Shown: positions 22,386-47,340, counted from the stretch's first letter. The stretch is 64,000 nt of DNA from Pseudisothecium myosuroides (GCA_951799445.1 OX637290.1:23244987-23308986); one strand, 5' to 3'. The notes: generated by a model from the sequence alone, not told the origin. Made by a program: numbers and translations.

Positions 22386-24602
22386 ATTTTGATTCAAGGC
22401 TTGTCATTGGGACCAAACAACTTCAAACTCCAATAATTCAAAACCTTAACCTTAAAGTGTAAACATTCATCTCCCAAAGGGTGATGCCATTTAGCCATTT
22501 AGCATTTATTACAAAAGTATTGTAGAGAATGTAAGTCAGCAATAACACAAGTGAATTCAATTAATGTAAGAGTTTGAATTCTCCCTCACACTAATTGGAG
22601 TGCTGGGTGAATGCATGGTTGAGTGGCTCATTTTTGGCAAAAGTCCAAGTCTAAAAAGTCCTTTCTTGTGAGTAAAATGTTTGGGAGTGAAATGCTTGGG
22701 AGTGAATTCTACAAGAAACAAATTCTTAACAAATTCAAAAATTACCTAGCTTTTTGAGCGCCCCTAGACCTTGAAAATCATTATACTTTAAAAAAAAATA
22801 TTTTTGAAAAAAAAAAATATTGGCTATAAGAAAAGGACTTCATAAAATTTAGTGTTTGAACAGTCATTAAAAAGTCCTTTGCCAACATTCAATACATATC
22901 TATACAACAAGATTATAATTTCTTAAAAATTTATTCAAACATCCACTAGAATCATAGTCCTTTGTATGAATTGAAGTACCTAAATCATCTTTAAAAAGTC
23001 CTTGAAAAATGTGCTGACAACAAATTTGTCACACCCATCTTTTTTTAAAAGTCCCCTATACTTTCATGAAATGCTTTAATAAATAATGAACAACATAGAT
23101 GCATTTAAAACGGTGCTCTAGTCTCCCAAATGAACTTTTTTTTTAATGTTTAATTTTTTCAATGTACCTTTTAGGCATTTGAAAATTGGTTGTATGCAGT
23201 TTTTGACATTGTGACACAATTTTAAGTCCGTCAACCATGCATTCACCCTGCTTGATTAATGTAGTCTAATTAGTGTGAACATGGATGAATTTGTATGAAT
23301 GTAAGTGAGAGTTATTGAAATTGAATGAAAATCACACTATTAGGGGATATAATAGTACAAAAATAGTGTAAATCACTCATAATGATTTATCTAGAACATT
23401 GTAAACTACCATATGAGCACTCTTTACAAGTTTGCATAATTTTAAAACTAGTGTAAGTTAGTGCTTTTATTACAAAGTGCACTGATTGAATTAAATTTGT
23501 AGAGTAAAAAAGACATCTTAGAGCATAAAAATATATTAAAGTAGGATCATCTTAATTGAAAAATTTATCTAACAACCATTATTGAGTGCCAAAACACTTT
23601 CATTTTATAATCATATAAGACAAGTTGCAATTAGAATGGCAAGAATTGCAAGAACAGTATTTTAATATACTATGTAGAAATTATTAAAAAAATTGAATTG
23701 ATAAATTTTCTATAACCGTGCCCTAATTCCTACTAGTTCACTCATTAAACATTACATAACAAGCATTTGCTTATTTTACAGATTGTTTAGGGCTCAATAG
23801 ATAATTAGAGTGTATTGATAGGACAAAAATTGACAATAAAGACTTGAAATATCATTCTCAAACATCTCAAGCTTACTTACCAAAGCTATCCTATTACTAT
23901 CTTATCAATCATACTATTGTAGCTTAAGTTCACCTTTGGCACATTTTTGCCAAATGGTTATTTAAAATTGAAAGTCTTAGTTCGGCAAGTCATTTTTTTT
24001 TATTAATAAGTTATTTGGCAATTATTAAATAGTCATTCTTAGTTTTTGGCAAACCTTCAAATAATCTTGAAAGTTGAATGTTTTTTTTCATTGTATAAAA
24101 ACATGATAGTCAATGCTTTCAATGAACTCATCACTTTTCATAGTGTCTTGCTTTGTTGTAAAGTTAGGAGAATGAATTTGAATTCCCTATTATTTAATAG
24201 ACCTATCATGTATTCAATTTGTGTATATATTTTTTTGAAGACTTTGATTTTTGTTATGTTTAATTTTCTTTGAATTTGGCAAAGTGGCTTATTAATTTCT
24301 AAGACCATTGACCTTAAATTTTTTTAATTATTTTTTGCTGAAGATGACCTCATACTATAGTAGTACATATGACACTAACTTATCCAAGCCACATTGTTTT
24401 AAATTAGTACGTAAAACCTAAAACACTATTGTATTGTACCAATTTTCATGATTTTCTTTAATTATCTTAATTTTATAGGTGAAATTAATTTTTCAATTTC
24501 ACTAATTAATAGAACAAATCACAGTAATTATTCACCCAATCTAAGTGTCATTGACAAATCAAATGCCTTCATCCATATGTAAAAAAAAAGAAAAAATACA
24601 AC
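22386..24602. other. No gene recognised; unassigned AT-rich DNA
   Basis: No long frame, terminal repeat pair or RNA gene is apparent. Possibly old decayed repeats. Confidence 0.5.
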
Positions 24603-24885
24603 ATTAGAGGAGATCTGAGCCTCTGGAAGACCGTTTCAGGGCTGTTCCTAATGCTGGGATTTTTCCCTGCTGTTAGAAAAAAATTATTATTAAAAAGAAA
24701 AAGAAAAAAAAGAAGTTATTAAAATGCTAAAAGAATACTAAAAAAAATTCAAGAGAAAAAAAAAAATCTGACATGGCAGTCGCTTGGCCACAACAGACTG
24801 GCCATTTGGCAGCATCCCAACATTCCTATAGAGTTCCCATAGTTCGGGAACTCGCAGTCTCTTAGAAGCCCAAATCTCCTCTAAT
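24603..24885. mobile_element. Miniature element, ATTAGAGGAGAT ends
   Basis: ATTAGAGGAGATCTGAGCCT at the left; reversed right end ATTAGAGGAGATTTGGGCTT. 283 bp, with an A-rich interior. No clear target duplication. Confidence 0.65.
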
Positions 24886-25119
24886 GAGGATAATCAAGAA
24901 CTAAACCATGTTCTTTGGATTTTTCGCAGGAGTGCGGAGAGGATTTAGGGTTTAGGATTAACCTAATGCATTTTAATATCATCTAATTTCTAAAGTCCCA
25001 TTACTAGATTTCCCTCAAGAGACACTTGAAGGTTTGGGTAGGTATTTATGATCTCAATTTTTGGCAAGATTTTTGGAAACTCGTTTTGAAGATAGAATAA
25101 TTGATTAGCTTTCTAAGAA

Positions 25120-26042
25120 TTAACCCCTAAAGGCCTAAGGCATTTTCTAGCTCCGAAACCACTGAAAACTGCCATTTCTGCTGCGATTACTTCCTAAACC
25201 AAAAAAAAAAACTTTTTTTTAGAATCTAACAGTAGGATCTTGTACTTCACTTGTCTCAGATCATGTGGTAAAAATTTCATGAAGTTTGACCGTACAGATT
25301 GGAAGATATTAGCGTTTGAAGTTGGAAAATGAAGTTTTTTTGAACTCTGGATTCCAATTTCAGATGACTTTGACGGCCATTTGTGGATTTGTTTTGCACT
25401 ACACACCACAAAGTTAAAAAATTTTATGTTGAACATTCAAGTTGAGAGTCGGGGGAAAAAATTTCAGAATGTCAAAACTTGATTTTCACATATAAAAAAA
25501 TTGTTAAGTAGAAGTAGGTCCAAAATTGAACAAAACACTAAATCTTCAATAGCTCTTAGATGGAATTAAAAAACCATAATCCCAATGGTGGGATTGTTCT
25601 TGAAAACAAACTTAACCTTTTCAAAAAAAATAATTTTGAAATGAATTGCATTCAAAAATGAATTTTATAAGTTGTTTTTTGAAGAAGACGCTTAGATTGC
25701 CCAAAAAACAAGATTGTCCATAACTTTCTCATTCTGAGTCCAAATAGAATGAATCAAAGCTTCAAATATAGACAAAAACATGATCTTTGAGGAAAAAAAA
25801 TAAAAAAAAATTTCAATTTTTTAAAGTTTTTTTTTCTGCCCGGCGAAATGCTTTTTTGACTTCGGGCGGCATAACTTTTTTTCCCGGGCACCGATTGAAA
25901 AAAAAATTATATTTTTGGAAAGCTAATGTGATTTCCTATCTTCAAAAAAAGTTTCAAAAAATCAGGTCAAAATTTCAGGTCGCACGAGCCTGCCCAAAAT
26001 CCCAAGTGTCCCCCGAGGGGACTTTGGGCCTTTAGGGGTTAA
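25120..26042 (-). mobile_element. TTAA-family element, subfamily A3 (923 bp)
   Basis: Ends TTAA|CCCCTAAAGGCCTAAGG and CTTTGGGCCTTTAGGGG|TTAA pair over about 19 bp. Its first 200 bp match the reversed 3' part of A1 (GATTGGAAGATATTAGCGTTTG; AGGATCTTGT), so it is the same superfamily in opposite orientation. No coding frame. Confidence 0.85.
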
Positions 26043-26790
26043 TTTTGATTTCAATCAATGCTTAGGAGCAAAAATTATGCCACAATAAGTGAGAAACACG
26101 TGAGGGCAGGCACCTCCCTGAAAAAGATTGAAATATTTAATTTTTAAAAAATTTCTTATAGATCATTTTTTTTCTGTGCGGAAAGATTTGATTTATTCCA
26201 TTTGGATAAGTAATGTGAAAGTTACAAAGCATCTTATTTTGTGGGCAATCTTAGCAAATTTTCAAGAAAATAATGTATTGGATCTGTTTAGGTGCTCAAT
26301 TTTTAAAAAAATTCAAAAAAAAGTTACATATGGTTTAATCTACTTTCTAGAACAATCTCATAGTTAGTGTGTATCAATTCCATCTTACAATTTAGTTTTT
26401 TTCTCTATCTTGTACCTACTCTTTTATAATAATTTTTTAAAGAATGAAAATTAAATTTTTGTTTTTGTTTTTCCAAATTTTCAATTCAATTCTTCAAGAT
26501 AAAAAAAATTAAATTCACAATTTGTAGTACAAAAATTTTAAGGTAAGAAGAATCAAAGCCAAAATATCTACTTATGCTAGGAGCAAAAAAAACTTATTTT
26601 GTTCACTTAAATGCTTATATCTTGTGATCAATAAGGTCAAAGTTTCTTAAATTTCTTCCAGACATTTTTATACTAAAATCCTATGGCTAGATATGAAAAA
26701 AAAATGTTTAAATTTCTTATTGTTTGCATAGAAAATGGCAGTTTTGAGTGATTTTTGATGAAAAAATGGCCTAAGGAATGTAGGGATTAA
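26043..26790 (+). mobile_element. Decayed TTAA-family A1 copy, 5' end missing
   Basis: TTATTCCATTTGGATAAGTA and ATTTTGTGGGCA (about 26190-26250) correspond to A1 interior, and the 3' end reads AATGTAGGGA|TTAA at 26787-26790. Its left part is absent or lies upstream of the neighbouring 25120-26042 element (GGGTAGGTATTTATGATCTC at about 25037 resembles A1), so it may be another interrupted copy. Confidence 0.5.
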
Positions 26791-26849
26791 CCAATTTTGA
26801 CAACAAAATAACAACCTACACCGAAAGATGTATGGATAAGGTTTTTGAT

Positions 26850-27430
26850 TAAGAATCTTGTTTTTGAATTGAAAATGAGTTCTTGTTGGATCTTGTTGGT
26901 ATTGTAGATTATCAAAGGAGATTCTTGATTCTTTAAATATGTAGATTTGGAATACCTACTGTATGAATAATCTATGAATATTTGAAGTGTCAAAAATAGG
27001 TATATCCAAAATTAATTCAACTCAAGACTCTCATAAATGGAGGCTATATATTTTAGGCTTGAATTTGTAGGGGTTGATCTCAGAAAGAGATCTCAATTAA
27101 GGTAATTACAAGTAATTCAGACCCTTATATATTCAAGCCTAAAATATACTCCCACTATAACCACACGTAATTCTCAATTAAGATAACCACATGTAATTCT
27201 GACCCTTATACGTACATTCAAGCCTAAAATGTATTCCCACTATTCATGAGAGTATGTCAATTCTAGAATCTCCTATTTTCAGCACTTTGAAAATTCATAG
27301 TTTATTCATATAGTGTCCAAAAAATGCATTCAAAGATAATCTAAAATCTATTGCCGAGTACCAACAAGACCGCATAAAAAATTTCAATATAATAATGGAA
27401 AGTATGTTGAATTGTTTATTTGGATGCATT
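26850..27430. repeat. Head-to-head pair of F-type elements forming a palindrome
   Basis: A forward F copy (to about 27107) is followed by a reversed one (about 27160-27430; TTTTTGGACACT core reversed as AGTGTCCAAAAAATGCATTC). The junction has a duplicated terminal piece: TTCAAGCCTAAAATATACTC (about 27132) and TTCAAGCCTAAAATGTATTC (about 27218). Confidence 0.6.
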
Positions 27431-27609
27431 TAGGGGGGATTTCCCACATGCCAGAATCGGTCAAACTTTGAAGAAGTATTTCGGAACTCCACATGGAAGT
27501 GTGCAGTATTTGCTAAGGGGAAAAATTGGAATAGTTTGCTGGCATGATTATAAGGGGAAGTACTTATAATGTGGGGGAAGCAAGTTTGCGACTTTTGGAA
27601 AACTGCTTT

Positions 27610-28509
27610 TTAACCCCTAAAGGACCAAGGAACCCACTTTAGGCTTTTCAAGAACTTGGGTAGGCTCTATTGACTTTATTATTTGGAATTTTTGCATGAA
27701 TTTTTTAGGATGGATGCTACTCATTATAATCTACATGTGAAGCTTTGTTTCATATTATTTTGATAAATATTGCAAAAATTAGAAGGATTTTTTTTCAATT
27801 TCAATGTCAAACTTGGTAGCAAAAAATATATTCTAAAAAAATAAAAATAACTTTAAGGAATTATATAGATTGATACCTACTTAAAAAACCTGAACCATTC
27901 AATTCTAAATAATGAGGTAAAAGTGATGAAGAGTTTTATTTTGCGGGCCATGAAGGTAGAGAAAACATGTAAAGTTGTCTTTTGCTCTCAATTTTGAAAA
28001 TCTTCAAATAAAAATGAAAGTTAATGGATACTGATTTTTTTCTAGAACATTTTCACCATTAAAATTAATATTTCTCAAATTCTTCCAAAAGTTATTAGCA
28101 TATTAGTTTTTATCTTACATTCAGTAACACCTTCCACTTTACAATTTTTAAAAAATGAATATGAAAGTCTTTTTGGTTAAAATTTTTTCCACATGTTTTC
28201 AATCCATTTTCCATCATATTGATTAAAATGCACAAGTTATAGGGCATATGCGTTTTTTCCTAAAAATGTTGAAGGACAAAACATAACCTTTTGGAATGGC
28301 TAGAAAAGCCTATATTTTGAGGTTTAGGCACATTGATCTTCCAATCGATGGGGATATTTTGGGACAATGTACTTGAACAAGTTAACCAAAGCATCCTATG
28401 GTTGACTTTGTTAAAAAATAAGTATTGATGAAGATTTTGACCTTGCTTTGGAGACTAGTATATTGAAGCAGTTTTGGGCCTCTAAACATGTTGGTCCTTT
28501 AGGGGTTAA
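27610..28509 (+). mobile_element. TTAA-family element, subfamily A2 (900 bp)
   Basis: A perfect 19-bp terminal inverted repeat, TTAACCCCTAAAGGACCAA at the left and its reverse at the right. The interior differs from A1 but is shared with 8120-9761 and, reversed, 16108-17022 (AAGCTTTGTTTCATATTATT; GAAGATTTTGACCTTGCTTT). Confidence 0.9.
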
Positions 28510-28751
28510 AATTAGACTTGATCTTTTGGGTTGCTTTGAGTTTGACAACAAGTCAAAGCTACACTTGAAAAATAAATCAATAGTTCCTATCAAGGTGGGT
28601 TTTTTTGGCGAAATTTCAAGCGATCTGTTAGAATTGTCAGCACTTTGGCTTCGTGCCTCCAAAATTTGATATTTGCTATGAGGCCAACAGGGGAACACTA
28701 GTCCCAAAAAAAAGAGCCCTCATTCCTACCTGCTCACAAGACAAAATGATC

Positions 28752-28979
28752 GGGGTGAATTGGCCCCCTCGCTTGGCCGCCCAAGTCATTCCAGGGGTGC
28801 ATGTGAAAAAAAAGCCCCCTATTTTGGGCTGTCTTTAGGGTATGTTCTAGACCTCACTTAGCTAATTTGGGGCCTCTGATTGCAAGTATGGCTTCAGAAT
28901 TTGCAAATTTTATCATGCGTGGCAAATAAAAAATTTCAGGGTTTTTCCTTGCGGCCGAGCGAGAGGGTCAGTTCACCCC
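28752..28979. mobile_element. C-family miniature element
   Basis: GGGGTGAATTGGCCCCCTCG at the left; GAGAGGGTCAGTTCACCCC at the right. Shares AGCTAATTTGGGGCCTCTGA and TTTTATCATGCGTGG with the 14389 copy. It is the last repeat before the ABCG upstream region. Confidence 0.8.
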
Positions 28980-29794
28980 GGCCGACAAAACTATATTCCT
29001 ACTAAAAATGGAAATTCTCCCTATTCACAATAGCAGTCGGCCCACGCCATGATTCCAAACTTGAAATTGATTTTTTCAATTCCGACTGGATATGGAAGTC
29101 AACTCTCCGGTTCTGTTCCTTTCCAACCACCAACGAGTGCACAGCACTTGGCTTCTAGAAACCCAGGGAAAGCTTAATCCAATTAATTGCAGGCACGCTC
29201 ACAAGCAGAAAACCCAGATCCAACCGAAACGTTACGTCACCTTCGCAGACTGCCCCCAAAGTCGTCACCTCCAACCCGAACTGCCCTCTCTGGCATTCTA
29301 GAACCCTAGATCTCGCGGCCCCACGCCCAATCCCGCCATGGAACCTTCCATTGACGGAATCCAAGTATCCAACCCAACGAACCCCCACTCGTCACGACTC
29401 AGACAGAATTCAAAAGAAACATCGTTTGCTTAAAAAACAAACAAACAAACAAACAAACATTCATCCACCCATCCATCGAAATTAAATACTAGATCGTGGT
29501 CTTCATAGCGGCGTCGTGACACTGATCGGCTGCACTCATTAGAGTCTGCAGCAAGTGAACTTGAGCCCGCAGACAGACAGAACCACAAGTCGTACGTAAC
29601 GTCAGTCGTGGCTGTGAATTAGACTACCTGCACTTAATTTGTGCACTTTCCCGGCGATCGCCAGCAGTTGGTCGATCTAGTCGCGATCCTGGCCTGCTGC
29701 TAGCTGCTGCTGGGATCGATCGAAGGTACCGCGCGCGTGACTGCCCTAGCTCATTGCTCAGTCAATGATCCATTCGGAATCGACGCAGTGATCA
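28980..29794. other. ABCG distal upstream region, no gene seen
   Basis: GC content rises to near half. Short overlapping frames on both strands (29092-29388) have no recognisable product. Probably promoter sequence of the transporter gene. Confidence 0.45.
29434..29459. repeat. (CAAA)n microsatellite
   Basis: Six AAAC units between the last repeat and the ABCG leader. Confidence 0.85.
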
Positions 29795-29802
29795 TATATA
29801 AG
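29795..29802 (+). promoter_or_regulatory. Candidate TATA box of the ABCG gene
   Basis: TATATAAG lies 538 bp upstream of the ABCG start codon, at the point where sequence changes from AT-rich repeat DNA to the roughly half-GC leader. If used, transcription would begin near 29825-29835 and give a 5' leader of about 510 nt. This is inferred from the motif alone; no other core element is clear. Confidence 0.4.
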
Positions 29803-30090
29803 CTTGGTGGCATGGTGTTCTAGTTAGCCTGCGTGCAGTACGTGCAGCAGAGACGGATGTAGGATAGGATATAGGATATAAACCGTGGATCGACCCGAGT
29901 TGAACTTAATAAGGAAGGCGTACATAGTCTCGGGCAAGCGCACGCTTCAATTCTTGCTTGTTTGTAGCTGTTGGACACTGCGTTCGCTTCCTCCGCTACG
30001 TACGCTACCTAGCTTCATTTGCAGCGCGCGCTGTAGCTTGAATTGGCCAAATTAAGGAGGGAGATTGGAGTATGAGAGGCGTTGGGTAGC

Positions 30091-30183
30091 ATGGAGGGAG
30101 AAGCTAGAGAGGAGAGCACGAGGCGGCTGGAATTGGTCGATGAGGGTGGTGGTGGAGGTGGTATATTGATGAGTGGTGACTGA
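30091..30183 (+). other. Upstream ORF in the ABCG leader (30 codons)
   Basis: An ATG at 30091 opens a 30-codon frame closed by TGA at 30181-30183. It lies wholly inside the likely 5' leader and out of frame with the transporter. It contains a run of six glycines. A still shorter ATG frame (30072-30089) precedes it. Upstream frames often lower translation of the main frame in plants; here that is inference, since the transcript start is unknown. Confidence 0.4.
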
Positions 30184-30339
30184 GAGAGATAGAGACAGAG
30201 GGAGAGTTGAGGAGTGCTAAGTTGTATTGTGGGTTTGTGAGTTGAGAATTTTGGGTTTTGTGAGTTGGGGTGGTTTTCCGTTTGGTTTGGGTGTGTGTGT
30301 GCATTGTGGGAATTTGAGGCACTCGGTGGGGGTGATTCC

Positions 30340-42820
<12,481 letters not shown>

Positions 42821-43020
42821 GCCACCCATGCCGCTTGGTTCCATTTTTGTATCTTTTCCATTGAGAATCAATTTACCTCTTTTTTTCGTTTTTCCAACCA
42901 CCTCATGGCGCTCGCAATTTACTTGCATGGTGTTGTGTTGGAAATGCAGCTTTTAAATGGTAGGAATATAGTTTGTATAGGAGATTTCATATTGTACATA
43001 ATTTATTTGCAGCCGCTAGT
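42821..43020 (+). other. Likely 3' untranslated region of ABCG
   Basis: The sequence after the TGA stop stays T-rich, with TTGTAT and TTGTACATAATTTATT stretches near 42970-43010 that could direct polyadenylation. Plant poly(A) signals are weak, so the end is only approximate. Confidence 0.35.
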
Positions 43021-44150
43021 GGTCTGCATTGTATTGTGGCAGCCGCGGTGAATGAAAGGATTGAAGTTTAGACCTATTGTTCATGTGTATGGCAGGAATA
43101 CCATTGCTAATTACTAAGTCAATGTTATGCACAATTTGCATTTCCATGTTGCACTTCATGTTGTCCTCAAAATGACAAATGGATGTAGTCACAACATGAT
43201 GGTGTACAATTGATATTATATGGTGCAAGTTCATGATATTAGTGTAATGGCATTGTGCCCGTGATATCTGCTCGATGCTCTTTGTATCTGTGAGTGAAAG
43301 AGATTGTTGATGGCAAAAAGTAGAGGATACTATTGGTCACTAGAAGCATTGAATTTATGTCAGGGTATGATTTTTGGGTGGTGTAGAGAGTTGTGGAGAT
43401 CAATTATAATGTGGGTAGTTGTAGATCACTGTAATTGACAATAATGTCAATTTTGTGATATTGGTAGAAGTTCACAACATAGGCACTTTTCAATGCTTGC
43501 ACCTTGAAATCTGAATCTATGTTAGTCCTAACTTTCAAATCTTTGTGCAGTTTAGGTTAAAAATTTTGGCGCTATGAATCATGCCAGTTTAACAAAATTG
43601 GCATTCAATAGACAATCCCATTTCCATCCAGAGATTAGTAGCCATTGGCATCTTAGCTTGGTAAGGCTAACCCAAGTGTATGGATGAATGTGTTGTTAAT
43701 AACTAGGGTTAGTGCAGGGGGGCACTAACAAACCGAATAGCCATCTAGTGACAAAGACCCCTTTCTAATTTTGCCACTTATATTTTGGCTTGAATGGCCA
43801 CCCATAGAAGGTTTTAAGAGCAACCAATGGGAGTGGAAGATTTTTTTGAGGCAACCTATGGCAGTTGAGTATTTTGTGCTCTAAAGACTTGGATTCATTG
43901 ATAGGTATCCTACACTTTCAACTTTGAAAATTCATGGAATACTGGGTGAATATTAAGAAATTACAAAACAACTTGGGTTGGTTTACACTTAAGTAGGCTA
44001 ATATTCTTACCTTCTAAAATTCATCCTTGGACCACAAATCTAGCAAGGAGCAAAAGTGTTTTTGGAAGGTGCTTCTACCATGCCAAAATTTTTTATCAAA
44101 CATTTTGCAAATAGTCTATGACATTTGCTTGACATTACATTGGCATTCAA
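43021..44150. other. Intergenic DNA after ABCG, nothing recognised
   Basis: No frame above 75 codons and no clear repeat ends. Moderately AT-rich. Confidence 0.5.
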
Positions 44151-44434
44151 TAAGGTAATTGCACATAAAACAATTTGGATAAGCATTTGAGCATGTTTCA
44201 CATTATTAAATAATCTAAATTTTTATTTGGTCTTTTTGGAAGTCAAAAGGAGAATCAAAATTTCTCTTTGTATGTGTTTTCGGACAACTTATGAATAAAC
44301 AATGAATTTTCAAAGAGATAAAATAGGTATATACAAAATTGATCCTAGGTTCTCATGTTCAAATGTTTACTTTGTAGACAAAATCTAGATGGGATGGATT
44401 TGCAGACAAGTCACAATTAGATGTGGTTACCTTA
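44151..44434. mobile_element. F-type miniature element, 284 bp
   Basis: Ends TA|AGGTAATTGCACAT and reversed TA|AGGTAACCACATCT. The interior shares the AAAAGGAGAATCAAAATTTC / ATGAATAAACAATGAATTTT region with other F copies. It lies 1.3 kb downstream of the ABCG gene. Confidence 0.65.
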
Positions 44435-46462
44435 CATGGAATTTTTGAAAGCATATAAAAATTGTTTGTCACTATATAGATATACATGGTAGAGTAGATT
44501 ACATAATTCCTAAGGATATCTTTACACTATGGAATAATATCTTATCCTTTGAGAGTGACAAAATGATTCCTTTATGATTAAGGGATCAAAATAATCTTGT
44601 TATACATGGATCCTTCTGTTAATCTCAATCCTACATATTTTCTATCAATCAAGATTAAGATATGTTTTCTTCATATGAAATATGAATTTATTTTAAGGGA
44701 ACATTCACGACAAGGGAGAATATGTAAATATTTCAAATTCAATATAAGTGTTTGCACCAAAGAAGACAAATCTTAACCCTAGTCCAATGTGGCACTTAAT
44801 ACGGTGAGTGGTTCATGTCTTAAACTCTTGAAGGTTATATTATGTACCATAATGGAAGGACATGGGATTATAACCTTTAAAAAAATTAGATAATGAAAGG
44901 GAATAGTGAAAGTAATTAATTAAATTCCATTGAGATTGACGACGGAGTCTTTTTGTTCTTTGATCATCTCTAACTTGAGAATTATGTTTGGCCTCCATTT
45001 ATGTGAACAAATTCTCAATTTTCGAGGAATATTTGTCTTTATAATAGACATATTTTAAATTCTTCTTAATCCTACAAGATTAAATAAGTTTGATACCTTT
45101 TTGTCAACTTTAGTAGGAATGCACCCAATATTCTCAATAGTTTAAAGTAGACAATACAAACTATTGAAAGTGTATAGCAAAAAAAAGGGTAAAAATTCAT
45201 CCATCCATTCCTTTGAATCATAATAGAAGGTTTTTGGCCTTGTTGGTGGAGGACACCATATGGCAAGAGACCATATTTGTGCCACATTGTATATGTAGAG
45301 TTCGTTTGAAATTTAAAATATAAACTAGTAGTACATATTGGCAAATAGGGTCTCTTATCTTAGTATAAATGTTGAAGATATTTATTAATGTGCAAAATGT
45401 ACAAATACATTATAACTTTTGGAAGATTTCAAGTGCCTATTGTCACCAAATGGATCACGATAGAAAATATTCACCTAGATACAATGTTTATTATAGAATC
45501 ATTTTTCACTAAGTCTATGTTTTCATCTTCTAATCTCTATATATCTTATCATACACATGCAATACTTGATTTGATTAATGACTTGAATGTTGAATGTTCC
45601 AATTGGTTTAGATAGGTAGATTGAACTCTATTTAATTATCAAATGATATTATTTTTGAAGAGGTGAAAGTGAAAACATATAGTAAAATCTTGAGACAATT
45701 CTAAGCTCCCTTTGGTACACTACTAGAATGGCCTACCCTAATCAACAGATTATCTACAGATTCATGTTGATTAGGCATTTTTAAGAATTTGCTCTGTTCG
45801 TTTGGCAAGTCCCTTCAACACAATTCAGCTAGCATAAATTCTCATCACTTTTTGACTATCTGACTTGCACACATGGCACTCAGCTTATATCTTGCATGCT
45901 TGACTTCTTTGATGGTCAAAGTAGCCTCCATTTATGCACCTGTTCCATTCCTGGAGCCCACTCATGGAGTTCTTTTAACAGAAATGTGCCACAGTATTCT
46001 CAAAATCTCTGAAAAATGGAAGGAACATAATAGTAATAGCTTGTACACCGTGTTTATCTTTAGCAAACTACAGTACTGCACGTAAAACTTACTGAGTATT
46101 AACATGAGACAAATTCCGAAAATAGCATTTACTTCAAAAAGGCACAATAATAACAAAGTCGTCCACCTGTACACATAACTCCCTACACTTTCATCTGTTT
46201 TTACTATGACTTGGAGTCCTCTCAGGGAGCCTCATTTCACCTGACCTAAGTTATTCAGAGCTCCACTCAAAATTACCGGACTAGAACCCGCCAAGCTGCA
46301 CTCCACTCTCTCTTAGACCAACTGAAGCCTTCATCTGTCTTTTTGTTTTTCTTTTCCAGACTCTTCTTCCTACACCCACAGTTGTTGCCACTTAGTTTTC
46401 TCGCTGGATCTGCTTGCTTGCCATCTCGTGCATAGCAGCTTGCTGCATTTGTGTTTAACGTC
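44435..46462. other. Intergenic DNA, nothing recognised
   Basis: AT-rich to about 45700, then more balanced sequence leading to the MLRQ-like ATG. The last 200 bp may be the leader of that fragment. Confidence 0.5.
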
Positions 46463-46886
46463 ATGGAAGCCAAGGTGCCGTTCTCTAAGCAATGGATCAA
46501 GTCTGACGTAGATCACTTCACAACTGCACTTACGACGTCTTCCAATTCTTACTTTGAGTGTTAGGGTTCCGATTTTAGAGCTTTTGTGTGGATGTTGCAT
46601 GGTTGATTTTGGTTTGGAGGTTGATGTTTGGGATTTCAGGGTTTCTTATTCGCCTTGTGGGTCGGGTTTCGTTTGTGGTACTGAGTTCAGAGTTGTGGCT
46701 GGGGTTTTGTAGAGGTTCATTGTAGTTTGATGTTTTTCTTGCTTTTGAAAGGTCCTTTGGAGATGTTACTGATCTTGATTTGGTTTGGAAATTGCAGATT
46801 TATCCGTTGTTTCTTGCCATCGGATTAGCCCTTGGCATTTGTGGATATGCGATGGCTTACAACCTTGCCATCAACCCCAACGTCAG
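46463..46886 (+). pseudogene. Partial complex I MLRQ/NDUFA4-like gene (first two exons)
   Basis: Exon 46463-46507 (15 codons from ATG, ending KSD) joins in phase to exon 46798-46886, which reads YPLFLAIGLALGICGYAMAY and then a NLAINPNV segment. Plant MLRQ-subunit proteins have the same layout: a short N-terminus, a single membrane helix with the YPLF..xG.a.GiCG pattern, then a short NP.V segment. Splice sites GAC|GTAGAT and TTGCAG fit. The next exon (about 50 residues in the family) is not recognisable downstream; frames after 46905 close quickly. Either the third exon is distant or divergent, or this is a truncated copy. Family assignment is by motif memory. Confidence 0.5.
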
Positions 46887-47094
46887 GTGCTTGTTACTTT
46901 AACTTTTCTCTTCCAGTGAAAGAGGAGTACGTCAAGGGACTTGAATCTAAAATAGACGAAGGATTGAATCTAAATTTAGTTTGATTCAATGTAGACATTG
47001 CAAATGGCGATTCTATCCTCCAGCAGTGATTGTAGGTAGGGTTTAGAGAGTGTCTGGATAAGAGCCATGGCCTGTCTTGATTGTGTGTGTAGGT

Positions 47095-47340
47095 TGCTAT
47101 GAACAACTTCAAGATTCCAAGGTATGTCTTGCACATGCCGGAGCTTGTGAGGCAGGGACGACTCCCGAGTCCTGATTGATTTGTTCAAGGAGGAGCTCAT
47201 TTACACTTTCTATGCAAAGAACTGTGAGGATATGCACGAAGCCGTGGATGATTGTTCTTTTCAACTCTTTCTATGAGTTGGAGCCTACCTACATCGATGT
47301 TCTTCGCAAAACCATTTATGGAAATGTCCATGGCCAGGTG
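47095..47340 (+). pseudogene. UDP-glycosyltransferase (UGT) gene fragment, frameshifted
   Basis: Three frames in succession carry one UGT-like stretch: LHMPELVRQGRLPSPD (47129-47178), then DLFKEELIYTFYAKNCEDMH, then IVLFNSFYELEPTYIDVLRK (from about 47250). The NSFYELEP motif is characteristic of the mid N-terminal half of plant family 1 glycosyltransferases. One-base shifts near 47178 and 47247 break the frame. No sugar-binding PSPG box is present, so only about 80 codons of a protein of roughly 450-500 remain. It lies about 200 bp after the MLRQ-like exons on the same strand. Confidence 0.6.

Noticed and set aside
30265..30339. Earlier in-frame ATG giving 25 more residues to the transporter
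   Set aside because: The extra residues lack the character of PDR N-termini, and the ATGGCG at 30340 has the better context.
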